A stretch of DNA of 46,249 nucleotides, taken from contig JAGOJH010000013.1 of NCBI GenBank assembly GCA_017995215.1, forward strand, positions 1 through 46,249, written 5' to 3'. Shown here one piece after another: positions 9,301-16,644 of the stretch. Positions within the stretch are counted from its first letter, which is position 1; the number at the start of each line of letters is the position of its first letter. Source of the DNA: Thermoclostridium sp. GTDB taxonomy: Bacteria > Bacillota > Clostridia > DSM-8532. The position numbers were made by a program, and so were the translations under genes. Below the pieces are notes generated by a model that did not search any database, had not been told where the DNA came from, and was given only the letters and a program-made list of their open reading frames with translations.

Positions 9301-9754
9301 TTTATCCAATCATATCCGCATAAACCTGGCACCATTATTTCAAAGTATGATTGAATGTATTTCAAAAGACACCACATTACAGCATATCCTGATAAAAGTT
9401 TATGCTGCCTTAATTGATTGGAATGATACAGATGATGCAATCACCAATATTAATAATATTGTGGAATGCATGATAAATTATCCTCATCTTGCAAACAGTG
9501 CGTATAGCGAAGTGCTACATAATATCGAAAGCAGCAAGGGTTACTGGGAATCTGATACTCTGTTGCAAATTGTTGATCGATTATGGCATGACAATTGCCA
9601 TAAAGCGCATTATATTGCTTTGGCGATACTGGAAGCCGTAGGAAGCACCTTGATCTGGCGACAGGATTGTGCAAACCGTTTAAGGCTATTTCGAAACCAT
9701 AAAGATATCGCGGTAACTGCCCGTGCGCTGGATATATGGACAGCGGTGGAATAG
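6389..9754 (+). CDS. giant HEAT/ARM-repeat protein, function unknown
   Basis: A 1,121-residue all-helical protein with no signal peptide or membrane segment. Paired amphipathic helices of HEAT type run through most of it, for example 'HPMASVRKTAAGGLSFVVSDDDIV', 'ADERMQALSCLIRS', 'SSEIPIAEAALHAISLLEE' and 'HPEADIRAEAFTYMRQWI'. Such solenoids are protein- or nucleic-acid-binding scaffolds. I recognise no catalytic domain. GAGG at 6379-6382 sits 6 nt before ATG 6389. The lipoprotein esterase begins about 15 nt downstream, so the two are probably one operon, an unusual mix of cytoplasmic scaffold and surface enzyme. DNA-glycosylase-type HEAT proteins (AlkD) are far shorter, so I do not assign that role. 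Confidence 0.8.
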   Translation: MLFNHSIPSKKDLLKEFDSLGHSARVKKMAMIGRDNAQSKQYLDLLTSLLQDGAYEGHLALIGALTIKNSNIILSALKHPMASVRKTAAGGLSFVVSDDDIVKEIEVLSQDCRRLLLRNIRKLNRRPLAERLLPLVYSRWGAHDAALLLPSCSQETIEKYLPDIGHTITNWSLLAYRSLEVVADYFKSSLEKAPLMQKSLVWSRFSTAIRFLCAEKPDFILDCAINIGPKDTIHPSLEKSLGILAHKCPDKVFDLLAQKGFRKNLLLKGIPITLLRNIRCLSKDQWIELGRLIAEKPEHIAKLLHHIAPSDREDVFEGIYEKEDRKAMILPESLLYELPHALRDREAVRMLSLRQICESRERIHQITSYRDIECSREVLQQAACSSNADERMQALSCLIRSTAFSRCGVDETLLFLCRIKNEQDPVRSAVFTELARYNASIFTDRHIKELTLLVDSVIDARDTSHATRYAVQQFAFAVMTQNVSNPGGELFLFSLETTKKLTKQMGQLVFPSLEKNIPHGLEKSVFNAIYPLVVDSNKRENYNVAIALAAAMGKRGHHIAQLQDLLEEAIAAKPQYVATQAVRYWLEPKETRDERVRKLLSRDKSYITIPAVFMHLHLRRQEWLDPYICGDIIRGHFLTGKTIYLVPAVNGFQRWLPRQQETFMYLLDRIVSDNKRSHWERANCMKIMARMPDICPDIVFSYVSSSEIPIAEAALHAISLLEEPEKSIPTLLENIDSDKARVAMYSLPRCVRLVHPDSFMLSVKELLSRDDLKITVRKEAIRLIGAYQCSGGVALLKAELQKTNPHKDVIIAVGHATRAFPVNEDAWDILSELAGSSKPDIVRSVISLQPNQLSAANKARYLKFIIRVANHPEADIRAEAFTYMRQWITGSEEVVAAAAAAAVVDLGCSSVWRTAIHTLVEASCDGKANAIVMGVFRDLINVEITEDFNANAQRDLPHRQRIVAFITLLTSLSNHIRINLAPLFQSMIECISKDTTLQHILIKVYAALIDWNDTDDAITNINNIVECMINYPHLANSAYSEVLHNIESSKGYWESDTLLQIVDRLWHDNCHKAHYIALAILEAVGSTLIWRQDCANRLRLFRNHKDIAVTARALDIWTAVE

Positions 9755-9769
9755 GTAAGGTGGATGGTA

Positions 9770-10675
9770 ATGGGTATGTGCTTTAGGTTTATAAAACGGA
9801 TTCATCTTGTCGTTTTTATTTTTATATTTGGTTTTGCTTTTCCAGCGCTCCACGGGTGTTCCAATACTCATCGGGAAAGAGCCGACTCTGCCATCAGTGA
9901 ACCCTTGGCGGAATCTCAAATCATCGACCTTTCTGTGGAAAGTGCGTTCATGGAAAGAATAATGCCGGTTCGTGTTTACCTTCCCAAGGGGTATGGCGCA
10001 GGAAAGAAGTATCCCGTGTGGTATGGACTGCACGGCAGTTCCTCGAGTGAAACCATGTGGACGAATGCGGGAATCACTGAAATTGCTGATGAATTAGTCG
10101 TAGATAACGAAATTCAACCGATGATCATGGTCTTTCCCTTTGTGAAGGATGACGCGCTGAAGGAATTTAACAAGCAAATGAAGGAATACGGCAAGCTGGG
10201 CGAAAGGTATATCGACCAGTATATCAGCAAGGAATTGATCCCTTACATAGATGCGAACTTCGATACAATCGCCTCTGCAAAGAGCAGGTACATTGGCGGG
10301 TTTTCCATGGGCGGTATGATGTCCCTTCGTATTGCATTTCAGCATCCTGATCTGTTCAGTAAGGTCAGTGGATACAGCGCTGCTGTTCCCTCCAGCGACT
10401 ACTCAGGGACCCAGCTGGAGAAATGGCTGTTTCCGGATGAAAACACCGATGAAATTGAGAATACTGAAAAATATGCCCGAAAGAAAGGGCTAAACAAGCT
10501 GCAGATCTATCTGGAGTGGGGCAATGAAAACGAGCCGTTTTCCGTGGGACTGCAGTCCTTATGTGAGGCTCTGGAAAAACGGAAAATCAAGGTGGAGTAT
10601 AAAGTCAACGACAGCGGGCATAACCTGGTACCGGAGAATTTTGCAGATTACCTGAAGTACTTCAGCGGGGATTGA
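9770..10675 (+). CDS. lipoprotein esterase, PF00756 (esterase D) family
   Basis: An alpha/beta hydrolase of the esterase D/feruloyl esterase type, 301 residues. The N-terminus has basic residues, a hydrophobic stretch and 'PALHGC', an acceptable lipobox, so it should be a surface lipoprotein. Seen: 'KYPVWYGLHGSSSSETMW' (oxyanion side), the nucleophile elbow 'GGFSMGGMMS', and a C-terminal 'NDSGHN' histidine. Family members cleave acetyl or feruloyl esters on plant polysaccharides or siderophores; the substrate here is open. Start: AAGGTGG at 9757-9763 fits ATG 9770 best, with ATG 9764 too close and 9776 also possible. It follows the HEAT-repeat gene directly. Confidence 0.82.
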   Translation: MGMCFRFIKRIHLVVFIFIFGFAFPALHGCSNTHRERADSAISEPLAESQIIDLSVESAFMERIMPVRVYLPKGYGAGKKYPVWYGLHGSSSSETMWTNAGITEIADELVVDNEIQPMIMVFPFVKDDALKEFNKQMKEYGKLGERYIDQYISKELIPYIDANFDTIASAKSRYIGGFSMGGMMSLRIAFQHPDLFSKVSGYSAAVPSSDYSGTQLEKWLFPDENTDEIENTEKYARKKGLNKLQIYLEWGNENEPFSVGLQSLCEALEKRKIKVEYKVNDSGHNLVPENFADYLKYFSGD

Positions 10676-10694
10676 TTTTCGATGAAGTTCTGCT

Positions 10695-10931
10695 TCAGCA
10701 TCTGAGAAAATAAAGTTTCCCGCACAGACTGGAGCGTATAAAATGAAATTGAACGGCAAAACACCGATGTATCGCATTCCATGCCTTATCTGTCTAACAT
10801 AACCAGTCTTCGTCCCATTCCTCCTCGATGTTCTCTTGGATGTAATCAACCAGTTCATGATCGTTTTTGCATTCTCTTAATCTTTGAGATTTAGATTGTT
10901 CGATAGCAAAAAGCACTCCACAACAAGACAT
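10695..10931 (-). pseudogene. decayed DUF1877 (YfbM-like) gene
   Basis: Behind a good ribosome site (AGAGGTG) an ATG at 10931 opens a frame reading MSCCGVLFAI..., then ENIEEEWDEDWLC, and a TAG at 10794-10796. In the same frame beyond the TAG comes 'TDKAWNAIHRCF', which is the conserved DUF1877 continuation (DKAWDAIHRCL). After this the similarity fades and a TGA ends the frame at 10695. So the N-terminal part of a DUF1877 gene is recognisable, but it carries a nonsense codon and is cut short. A 45-residue peptide could still be translated. Confidence 0.75.
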
Positions 10932-10956
10932 ATTCTTTCACCTCTATCTCTATTTT

Positions 10957-10987
10957 AGTACGCTCTCGGAAACTCAGAGAGCGTACT
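10957..10987 (-). terminator. perfect 11-bp stem-loop after QueG-like gene
   Basis: AGTACGCTCTC / GAGAGCGTACT with a 9-nt loop, 24 nt past the stop of the leftward Fe-S protein gene and just ahead of the DUF1877 start. The run after the stem on the minus strand is AAAATA rather than T-rich, so it could equally be an operator or mRNA-stabilising stem. Confidence 0.5.
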
Positions 10988-11011
10988 GCTAATTTAGTGA
11001 GGTATCAATAG

Positions 11012-11683
11012 CTACTTCCCAAAAGCTCTCGGGCAAACCACCCTGCATTTATTACAATTGATAATATCAAAGCCCCGGCTGGTAACTCCATAAGCATTCG
11101 TACGGCACAATGCCTGATTTACAGAGTTTCCATCCAATGCATTTACCGGACAACTCTCCACGCATACCCGGCAGCTTTTTATACATATCTCTTCAGCAAA
11201 TGGATCTGATGCAAGATCAAGATTTGTGAGGACAGCACTGAGACTAAGCATGCTCCCAAATTGACTGTTTAAAAGCATAGTGCTTTTCCCCAATGTACCG
11301 ATACCAGCATTTACAGCAGAATGCTTCATGGAGATTAAACCACGTCCCTCCAGTTTTTCTTCATCCCAGTATTCATACGGGCCATCTGATGGAATCGGTA
11401 CAACACAGCAATTATAGGCTCTTTCGATTTTAAGTGCTGCCTCATATGCTATTCTATCCAGCTCAATAGGTCCGATTTGATTAAAATGCTGATAAATGAT
11501 TCTCGGACTCACTTTTGCTGTCCCTTTGGGAAGTACCTTTGCAAAAACGATCACAGATTTACATTCATCATAGATATCCAAAGGATGAAAGCCCTTGGGA
11601 GCATTGTCGAACCTGTCGATATTTGCTACACCGCATAAATCTGAACCTAAACTCAGGAAGATCTCTTTTATTGCATTCTTCAT
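11012..11683 (-). CDS. QueG-like double [4Fe-4S] protein
   Basis: A 223-residue relative of epoxyqueuosine reductase. Seen: the N-terminal half with 'SVIVFAKVLP' and 'KHSAVNAGIGTLGKSTMLLNSQFGSML', typical of the QueG cobalamin-binding fold, then two ferredoxin-type clusters, CxxxCxxCxxxCP ('CIKSCRVCVESCP') and a second CxxCxxxCP ('CNKCRVVCP'). It is much shorter than true QueG (about 380 residues) and lacks the C-terminal HEAT-like part, so it is a paralogue of unknown substrate, perhaps a reductive activator. ATG 11683 follows AGGAAAGGA. It stands alone between a stem-loop and the subtilase gene. Confidence 0.8.
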   Translation of the reverse strand: MKNAIKEIFLSLGSDLCGVANIDRFDNAPKGFHPLDIYDECKSVIVFAKVLPKGTAKVSPRIIYQHFNQIGPIELDRIAYEAALKIERAYNCCVVPIPSDGPYEYWDEEKLEGRGLISMKHSAVNAGIGTLGKSTMLLNSQFGSMLSLSAVLTNLDLASDPFAEEICIKSCRVCVESCPVNALDGNSVNQALCRTNAYGVTSRGFDIINCNKCRVVCPRAFGK

Positions 11684-11756
11684 CGCAAAATCCTTTCCTC
11701 TATTCTATCATGAGTAAGAAAACAGGCGGGGCATCTTTTTTACGTCGCCCTTATGA

Positions 11757-12899
11757 CTATTGGGATTTATGCACTTTAACCGCTTCAATAAAAGCTTCGG
11801 GATTGATCAGGCCAAAGCTGTCCTTATCGCTGAGCTTCGTCTCACATAATAAATCGACTATCTCTTCATAGGTGATGTCGGGATTGACTTGGTAAGCCAG
11901 GGCTGAAAGACCGGATACATAGGCGATAGACCAACTAAATCCGCCTTCCGGCCAATAGCGGTAAGCATCGTCTCCCTCATTGGCGGCCGTTGTCCTGTAA
12001 CTGCTTGGTGTGAAAGTCAGGTTTTTGGGTATTCGCATGCCTTTGACATAATGCTCCGGAATAAAGTTTTTGGGATTGTTGATATCGTTGTAAGGAGGGC
12101 ATCCGCCATAGGCTATATCCCACTTTATAAGCTCATTGGAATAATTGACGGCGATACCTTCCTGCTCCGCTTTGTTTAGGGCAGTCTGCCATTTCTCCCA
12201 TTGTGAACCCTCTTCGGTTAAACCATCCGAGATGGACACAAGGCGTATCTTCTGGTCCTGTGGCAGCATACGGTTAAACTCGATCAGCTCATCCATCGCC
12301 TTACAGTAGTTCGAGAAGTTCTCTGTGCTATCCGGGACAGCAAAATAAAAAAGGTTGACTTCCGGAGCAACGCCGCATGTGCTTCCCGCTATGACAGAGG
12401 CACAGCTGATTCCATGGAAGTGGAGCACGTCAAATCTGCCGACGCAATCGGTCTTGATATATACCAATCTATCGGAGAACTCCTTATGGTTTTCGTTAAT
12501 GGGTTTGTCAAAAATGGCAATAGATATGCCTTTCCCGGTGATGCCCGCCTGATGGAGATTATCCAAACCGGCTCCATGGGCTTTGGCAGTGGTAAGCCAT
12601 ACTTCAGGCGAAAAACCCTTCGGCAGCTTTGACGCATCCGGCCATAGGGTTTTGCTGTCATAGAGGACTTGTGCGAGCACCTCCAAGGAGACATCAGAAA
12701 AATCCCTGGTGCTCAGGTCCAATCCTGCCGCGCCATTGAAAGTATCCAATGACAGAAGGTAGGTTTCAGCTTCATTTCTGCCTGTCGGCATTTTATCTGA
12801 TGAGCCATTCAGGTTGCGTATCAGAAGACAGAAGATTATAACGGCAATGATAAGAACGGAAAGAACAATTAGAACAGGAAATAGAACTTTTTTACGCAT
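11757..12899 (-). CDS. membrane-anchored subtilase (S8 family) with variant catalytic motifs
   Basis: A 380-residue serine peptidase of the subtilisin fold. One N-terminal membrane helix (about residues 8-28) places the catalytic domain outside. Catalytic triad: Asp in 'IAIFDKPI' (usually VAVIDTG), His in 'FHGISCASVIAG' (usually HGTxVAGI) and Ser in 'GGFSWSIAYVSGLSALAYQ' (usually GTSMAxPHVSG). All three residues are kept but each surrounding motif departs from consensus. No C-terminal sorting signal is visible. ATG 12899 is chosen over the adjacent TTG; the ribosome site is weak. It is divergent from the TPR/SLH gene across a 358-nt gap. Confidence 0.82.
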   Translation of the reverse strand: MRKKVLFPVLIVLSVLIIAVIIFCLLIRNLNGSSDKMPTGRNEAETYLLSLDTFNGAAGLDLSTRDFSDVSLEVLAQVLYDSKTLWPDASKLPKGFSPEVWLTTAKAHGAGLDNLHQAGITGKGISIAIFDKPINENHKEFSDRLVYIKTDCVGRFDVLHFHGISCASVIAGSTCGVAPEVNLFYFAVPDSTENFSNYCKAMDELIEFNRMLPQDQKIRLVSISDGLTEEGSQWEKWQTALNKAEQEGIAVNYSNELIKWDIAYGGCPPYNDINNPKNFIPEHYVKGMRIPKNLTFTPSSYRTTAANEGDDAYRYWPEGGFSWSIAYVSGLSALAYQVNPDITYEEIVDLLCETKLSDKDSFGLINPEAFIEAVKVHKSQ

Positions 12900-13257
12900 C
12901 AATCAATAATCTCATAGATAGGAATTTGCTTTTACCAACATATACATTATAGGACACTCAGCTTACAAAATCAAAAGTATATTCCATGTTTTTTTCATAA
13001 TTTTTAGCACTAATCAATACCTGTCAATCATAATACAAACCCGGGTATAACCTTCAGGAATGATCATAGAATAGTTCGCTCATTGTCGAAATAATTGTGC
13101 TATTTTTATAAAACCTGTTATAATCAAAACTATATAGATCCCCTCTGCCTGTTGTTCTGAATGGGCATGCGAAATGTGTTCCGGCATCGAAAGCAACGGC
13201 GGATATCTCGGTCATGCGATTACTTGCGGTTTCGTAAAAAGCTCGGAGGAATGGTTT
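12900..13257. other. divergent promoter region, subtilase / TPR-SLH gene
   Basis: 358 nt. The rightward promoter is annotated separately. The roughly 125-nt leader before ATG 13258 is GC-richer and could fold, but I could not match it to a riboswitch class, including c-di-GMP types. A longer reading from ATG 13174 exists but has no ribosome site. Confidence 0.45.
13095..13124 (+). promoter_or_regulatory. sigma-A promoter for TPR/SLH gene
   Basis: TTGTGC, 18-nt spacer, TATAAT. The -10 is perfect and the -35 partial. It predicts a leader of about 125 nt. Confidence 0.5.
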
Positions 13258-15690
13258 ATGTCTGACTATCCGAATAATGATCCAAATGATTATCAAATGG
13301 AAGGACAAACGTTTCAGAATCCTGTCAAAAAGCGCAGACATGGTTTCATCAAATTTCTGGCGCTCCTGCTTGTGATCGCAATCTTGTCCATGACCGCCGC
13401 CAATTGCTTTCTGGAACCGGTATTGATCTCAAAGGTCACCAAAGGGCTGCTGTTTGGATTCCATACCAAAAAGGTGACCTCAGAGGATCTGATAAACCCG
13501 CAAAACCTGACTCAACCAACAGAAAAGGAAATCAAAAAATTTAGAAAATATGCACAGAAGCTCTCCCAGCGTTCTGCTCGTTCTCTGACGGGTGAACAGA
13601 AGGAAGTCCTTCTGGATATCCAGAAGGGTATGAAAGAGCTCACGGATTATATCAGAAAAACAGAAGCATCTCGGATATCCGTTGATAAAGCCAAGAGAAC
13701 TACAATAAACAATTCGTTGGAGACCGTGAGAAAAAGCCCGGGGTCCTATTTCAGTTTCAGCCTCGCTTCGGTTGCTTTGACCAACCTGCAGGATGTATCT
13801 ATCAATTCTGAAACCACCGATGAAGAAGAGGAAACGGATATATATGCTCCTGAAGTGATCAATGCTATTTCCACAGCTTTGTACACCACCGGATATCCCG
13901 AGCTCGCGGAGGTTGTCTGCTCCATGGCTGCCGTCGAGCACCCGGAGGATCCGATTGTCGCACTAAACCTGGCCACCTTGCTGCGTGAAGCCAATGCCAA
14001 CGAAGATGCCTTTCAGGTTTTACAATATGCGCTAAGACTGAAGCCCGACAGCGAGCCCATCCTGTATAGTCTCGGCATGTGTGCCCTGGATCTGAAAAAA
14101 ACACCTTATGCCGAGATAAGCTTTTCAGCAATTCTTCGGTTGGATCCATCAAGCGGCCCCGCCCATCAGGGAATGATGCTTTGCCACATGAGTACAAAAG
14201 AATACGCTTTAGCGTTCCAGCATATGCTCGAAGGTGCCCGGGACGGCTATACCAGTTTAGTCACCGATACCTATAAAGCGCTGAGACAGCAGAATGAAGA
14301 GTATTTTGAAATCGCCGGACCGGTCTTTGAACAATACACCCTCGCACAGCTGTTGGATTTTTCCAAAAGCCGGACCCCCTTTGATGATACCCTGGACACG
14401 CCCGCTTCCCAGCTGGAGATATCAAGAGATATGGAACTGGGCCGCGAATCGTTAAGTGCCTGCGCGACCTCCCCACAACTGATGGATGACGCTATGAAGT
14501 ACACCCTTTCAGCTGTTGCATATGGCAAGTCCATTGTGAATGATGCGCTCGGCATGCTTCAGGCACTTGGTGGTATGACGGCTGAGGATGTACTGGAGTC
14601 AGGCGAGATCACCGAACTGGTATCCGGGGAAATTCTCGAAAAACTATTTCAGTCCGCTTCCGGTGGTCTAACCGTCTCCGAGGATGGCTGGCTTCGCATC
14701 TCCTACGAGCAGGAGGTTTTCTGGCTGAACATTCTGGATGATTATGTGCAGATCAAGCTGAATGAGAATCTGAAGGAATATATTGATAAAACATATGAGG
14801 AAGCCCTGTCAAAGCCCGATTCCTTAAATGCGGTCGTGCTGGAGTTTTATGAATCCTTCTGGAAAAAGGCCGGAAGCAACCCGATAGAAACCGCAAGCCA
14901 GCTTTTGAGCAATGTGTTCACTAACGATAGTATTTTTAGTTCCTTTGAGCAGAGAGTTTTCAAGGAGGACGCAGATCGTTTTCTGGAAAAAGCAAACCCC
15001 AGGATTGAAGAGGGTTATCAGGTAACAGCCGACCTTATGGAGGAGTATTGGTTATACTCCGGCAGTATTCTTCAATATATTGGAAATGGTCAAACCTATA
15101 ACCGCTATCAGCAAAGCCGGAAAACCAATGTTGCCTGTGCACTGACGCCTTATATTGTCGCGGGTGCCGCGAACAGTGCGATTGTTGCGGCGAATGTATC
15201 CGTAGCAGGCATTGAGGAAACGCAGGACAACGGACAGCTCAGGCTTCCGGTCTTCCCTGAGTTCCCCGGCACGCAGATGGGAACACCGGTCCCAACACCG
15301 ACACCAAAACCAACACCGACGCCGGCTCCCTCGCCTACGCCAAGACCAATGCAGCCGGTTGAAGAACCAGTGGCGGGAACCCCATCCACGGAGAATTCCG
15401 GAAGCTCCGGCCAGAGTGATCTCGTTATGGAAGATTCCGTTTCATTTGCTGTCGGCCCACTCACCGTAACGTATAGTACTGAAGCCGGGCTTGAGATCGA
15501 CCTGACCGAATTTGCATCTGTAAACTACCGCTACAATTATAAAACCCGGGACGTGACGGTCTTTGTGGGCACCGGTGTTTCCGCAGGGCTTTTAACCTCC
15601 GGCGCCTCGCACCAACGGCAACACCCAGACCAAGTCCGACACCAGCAACTACAGATATATCTCCCATTACAAAGAACTATCTTGAAATGA
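13258..15690 (+). CDS. TPR-containing surface protein, N-terminal part (frameshifted SLH protein)
   Basis: GGAGG 8 nt before ATG 13258 sets the start. The protein has a cytosolic tail, one membrane helix (about residues 29-52), a helical region, a TPR-like stretch ('EDAFQVLQYALRLKPDSEPILYSLG...YAEISFSAILRLDPSSGPAHQG'), a long helical domain, a Thr-Pro spacer near 15,277-15,352 and a beta-rich piece ('SFAVGPLTVTYSTEAGLEIDL...VTVFVGTGVSAG'). After about 15,590 the frame turns into nonsense and stops at 15690, whereas the next frame there reads APTATPRPSPTP, plainly the continuation. So this is the larger part of a gene of about 1,090 codons broken by a one-base loss, or by a sequencing error. 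Confidence 0.8.
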   Translation: MSDYPNNDPNDYQMEGQTFQNPVKKRRHGFIKFLALLLVIAILSMTAANCFLEPVLISKVTKGLLFGFHTKKVTSEDLINPQNLTQPTEKEIKKFRKYAQKLSQRSARSLTGEQKEVLLDIQKGMKELTDYIRKTEASRISVDKAKRTTINNSLETVRKSPGSYFSFSLASVALTNLQDVSINSETTDEEEETDIYAPEVINAISTALYTTGYPELAEVVCSMAAVEHPEDPIVALNLATLLREANANEDAFQVLQYALRLKPDSEPILYSLGMCALDLKKTPYAEISFSAILRLDPSSGPAHQGMMLCHMSTKEYALAFQHMLEGARDGYTSLVTDTYKALRQQNEEYFEIAGPVFEQYTLAQLLDFSKSRTPFDDTLDTPASQLEISRDMELGRESLSACATSPQLMDDAMKYTLSAVAYGKSIVNDALGMLQALGGMTAEDVLESGEITELVSGEILEKLFQSASGGLTVSEDGWLRISYEQEVFWLNILDDYVQIKLNENLKEYIDKTYEEALSKPDSLNAVVLEFYESFWKKAGSNPIETASQLLSNVFTNDSIFSSFEQRVFKEDADRFLEKANPRIEEGYQVTADLMEEYWLYSGSILQYIGNGQTYNRYQQSRKTNVACALTPYIVAGAANSAIVAANVSVAGIEETQDNGQLRLPVFPEFPGTQMGTPVPTPTPKPTPTPAPSPTPRPMQPVEEPVAGTPSTENSGSSGQSDLVMEDSVSFAVGPLTVTYSTEAGLEIDLTEFASVNYRYNYKTRDVTVFVGTGVSAGLLTSGASHQRQHPDQVRHQQLQIYLPLQRTILK

Positions 15691-16523
15691 ATAAGCGGCT
15701 GGAAAAATTGTATGGCAGTGCAAACATCAGTGATGCCCTTTTGAATCCTACTTATGGTGTCATGATGAGGAGAAAGCCGGTTTACATTGTTACACAAGCT
15801 TCCCAGGCAGAATTAAAGGATTTGGCCGCTTTGGCCTTTCGTGATATACGGGGTGACGAGTGGTTTTCACAGCATATTCCCATGGCAACGTACCGAATGT
15901 TCATCAAGGGCTTTGCCGATGGTACATTCAGAGGAAGCAGTCTCATTAGCCGTGCAGAGTGTTTAACCATGCTTGCCCGGTTTAATCATACCGAGGAAAT
16001 GATCAAACAAAAGGCAGAAGCAGACATTCAAAAAAGGGCCCAATTCGCTGGCCTTGTAGGAAACGAATGGTATACGGATTACGTCATTGTTGCAAGTGAA
16101 GCGATGCCTTATCCGGAGCAGATAACACGCGAATTCATCCTGAAGCCAATGACTCGGGGTGAAGTGTTCCATGCACTGGCTGCAACACTTTGGCGAGATG
16201 ATATTGAAGCAAATGGCAGGTATTATGAAACCGCTTTGATCAATAAAAATCCAGCCTTCAGCGACACCCAAAAAGTAACATTCTTAATCAATCCCCAAGG
16301 TGAAGAGGGAAGCTTCTGGTGGTTCAATCAACTGGAAGATGCGGTAAAGAATCCGGAACGGGGCGTCCCGATGGACTTCTATCCGGCTATTTTCTGCTTG
16401 AAGGATAAAGGGATTCTATTGGGGAACAACGGTTCAAGCAAATGGAATTCTTCAATAACCCGTGCCGAGGTGTTGGCGCTGTTTGAGCGTCTTGCAGCGG
16501 TATGGGGAAAAGAAACCGAATAA
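15687..16523 (+). CDS. C-terminal SLH part of the frameshifted TPR surface protein
   Basis: The frame is really open from about 15,591, upstream of ATG 15687, and encodes a second Thr-Pro linker (APTATPRPSPTPATT, 15,609-15,653) before 'MNKRLEKLYG'. No ribosome site precedes ATG 15687, which supports a frameshift rather than a new gene. Three SLH motifs follow: 'DEWFSQHIPMATYRMFIKGF...ISRAECLTMLARF', 'NEWYTDYVIVASEAM...MTRGEVFHALA' and 'YPAIFCLKDKGILLGN...ITRAEVLALFERL'. SLH triplets bind pyruvylated wall polymers, so the intact protein would bridge the membrane and the cell-wall polymer. A terminator follows. Confidence 0.8.
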   Translation: MNKRLEKLYGSANISDALLNPTYGVMMRRKPVYIVTQASQAELKDLAALAFRDIRGDEWFSQHIPMATYRMFIKGFADGTFRGSSLISRAECLTMLARFNHTEEMIKQKAEADIQKRAQFAGLVGNEWYTDYVIVASEAMPYPEQITREFILKPMTRGEVFHALAATLWRDDIEANGRYYETALINKNPAFSDTQKVTFLINPQGEEGSFWWFNQLEDAVKNPERGVPMDFYPAIFCLKDKGILLGNNGSSKWNSSITRAEVLALFERLAAVWGKETE

Positions 16524-16601
16524 ATTATTTATTGACGCCACTCCCTCAACGGGCATATAACAGTTTATTTCTTTTGACGGATGCAGTTGCGTAAATGTTC
16601 C

Positions 16602-16643
16602 AAGGCAATTCAAACTGATTAAAAATCACAATTGCCTTTTTCA
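16602..16643 (+). terminator. Rho-independent terminator of TPR/SLH gene
   Basis: AAGGCAATT / AATTGCCTT stem with an inner TGATT / AATCA pairing, followed by TTTTT. It lies between two convergent genes. Confidence 0.8.
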
Positions 16644-16644
16644 T

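Noticed and set aside
13131-13257. Possible c-di-GMP riboswitch in the leader of the TPR/SLH gene
   Set aside because: The leader contains CGAAAGCAACGG, but the conserved GEMM core and tetraloop-receptor pattern are not there.
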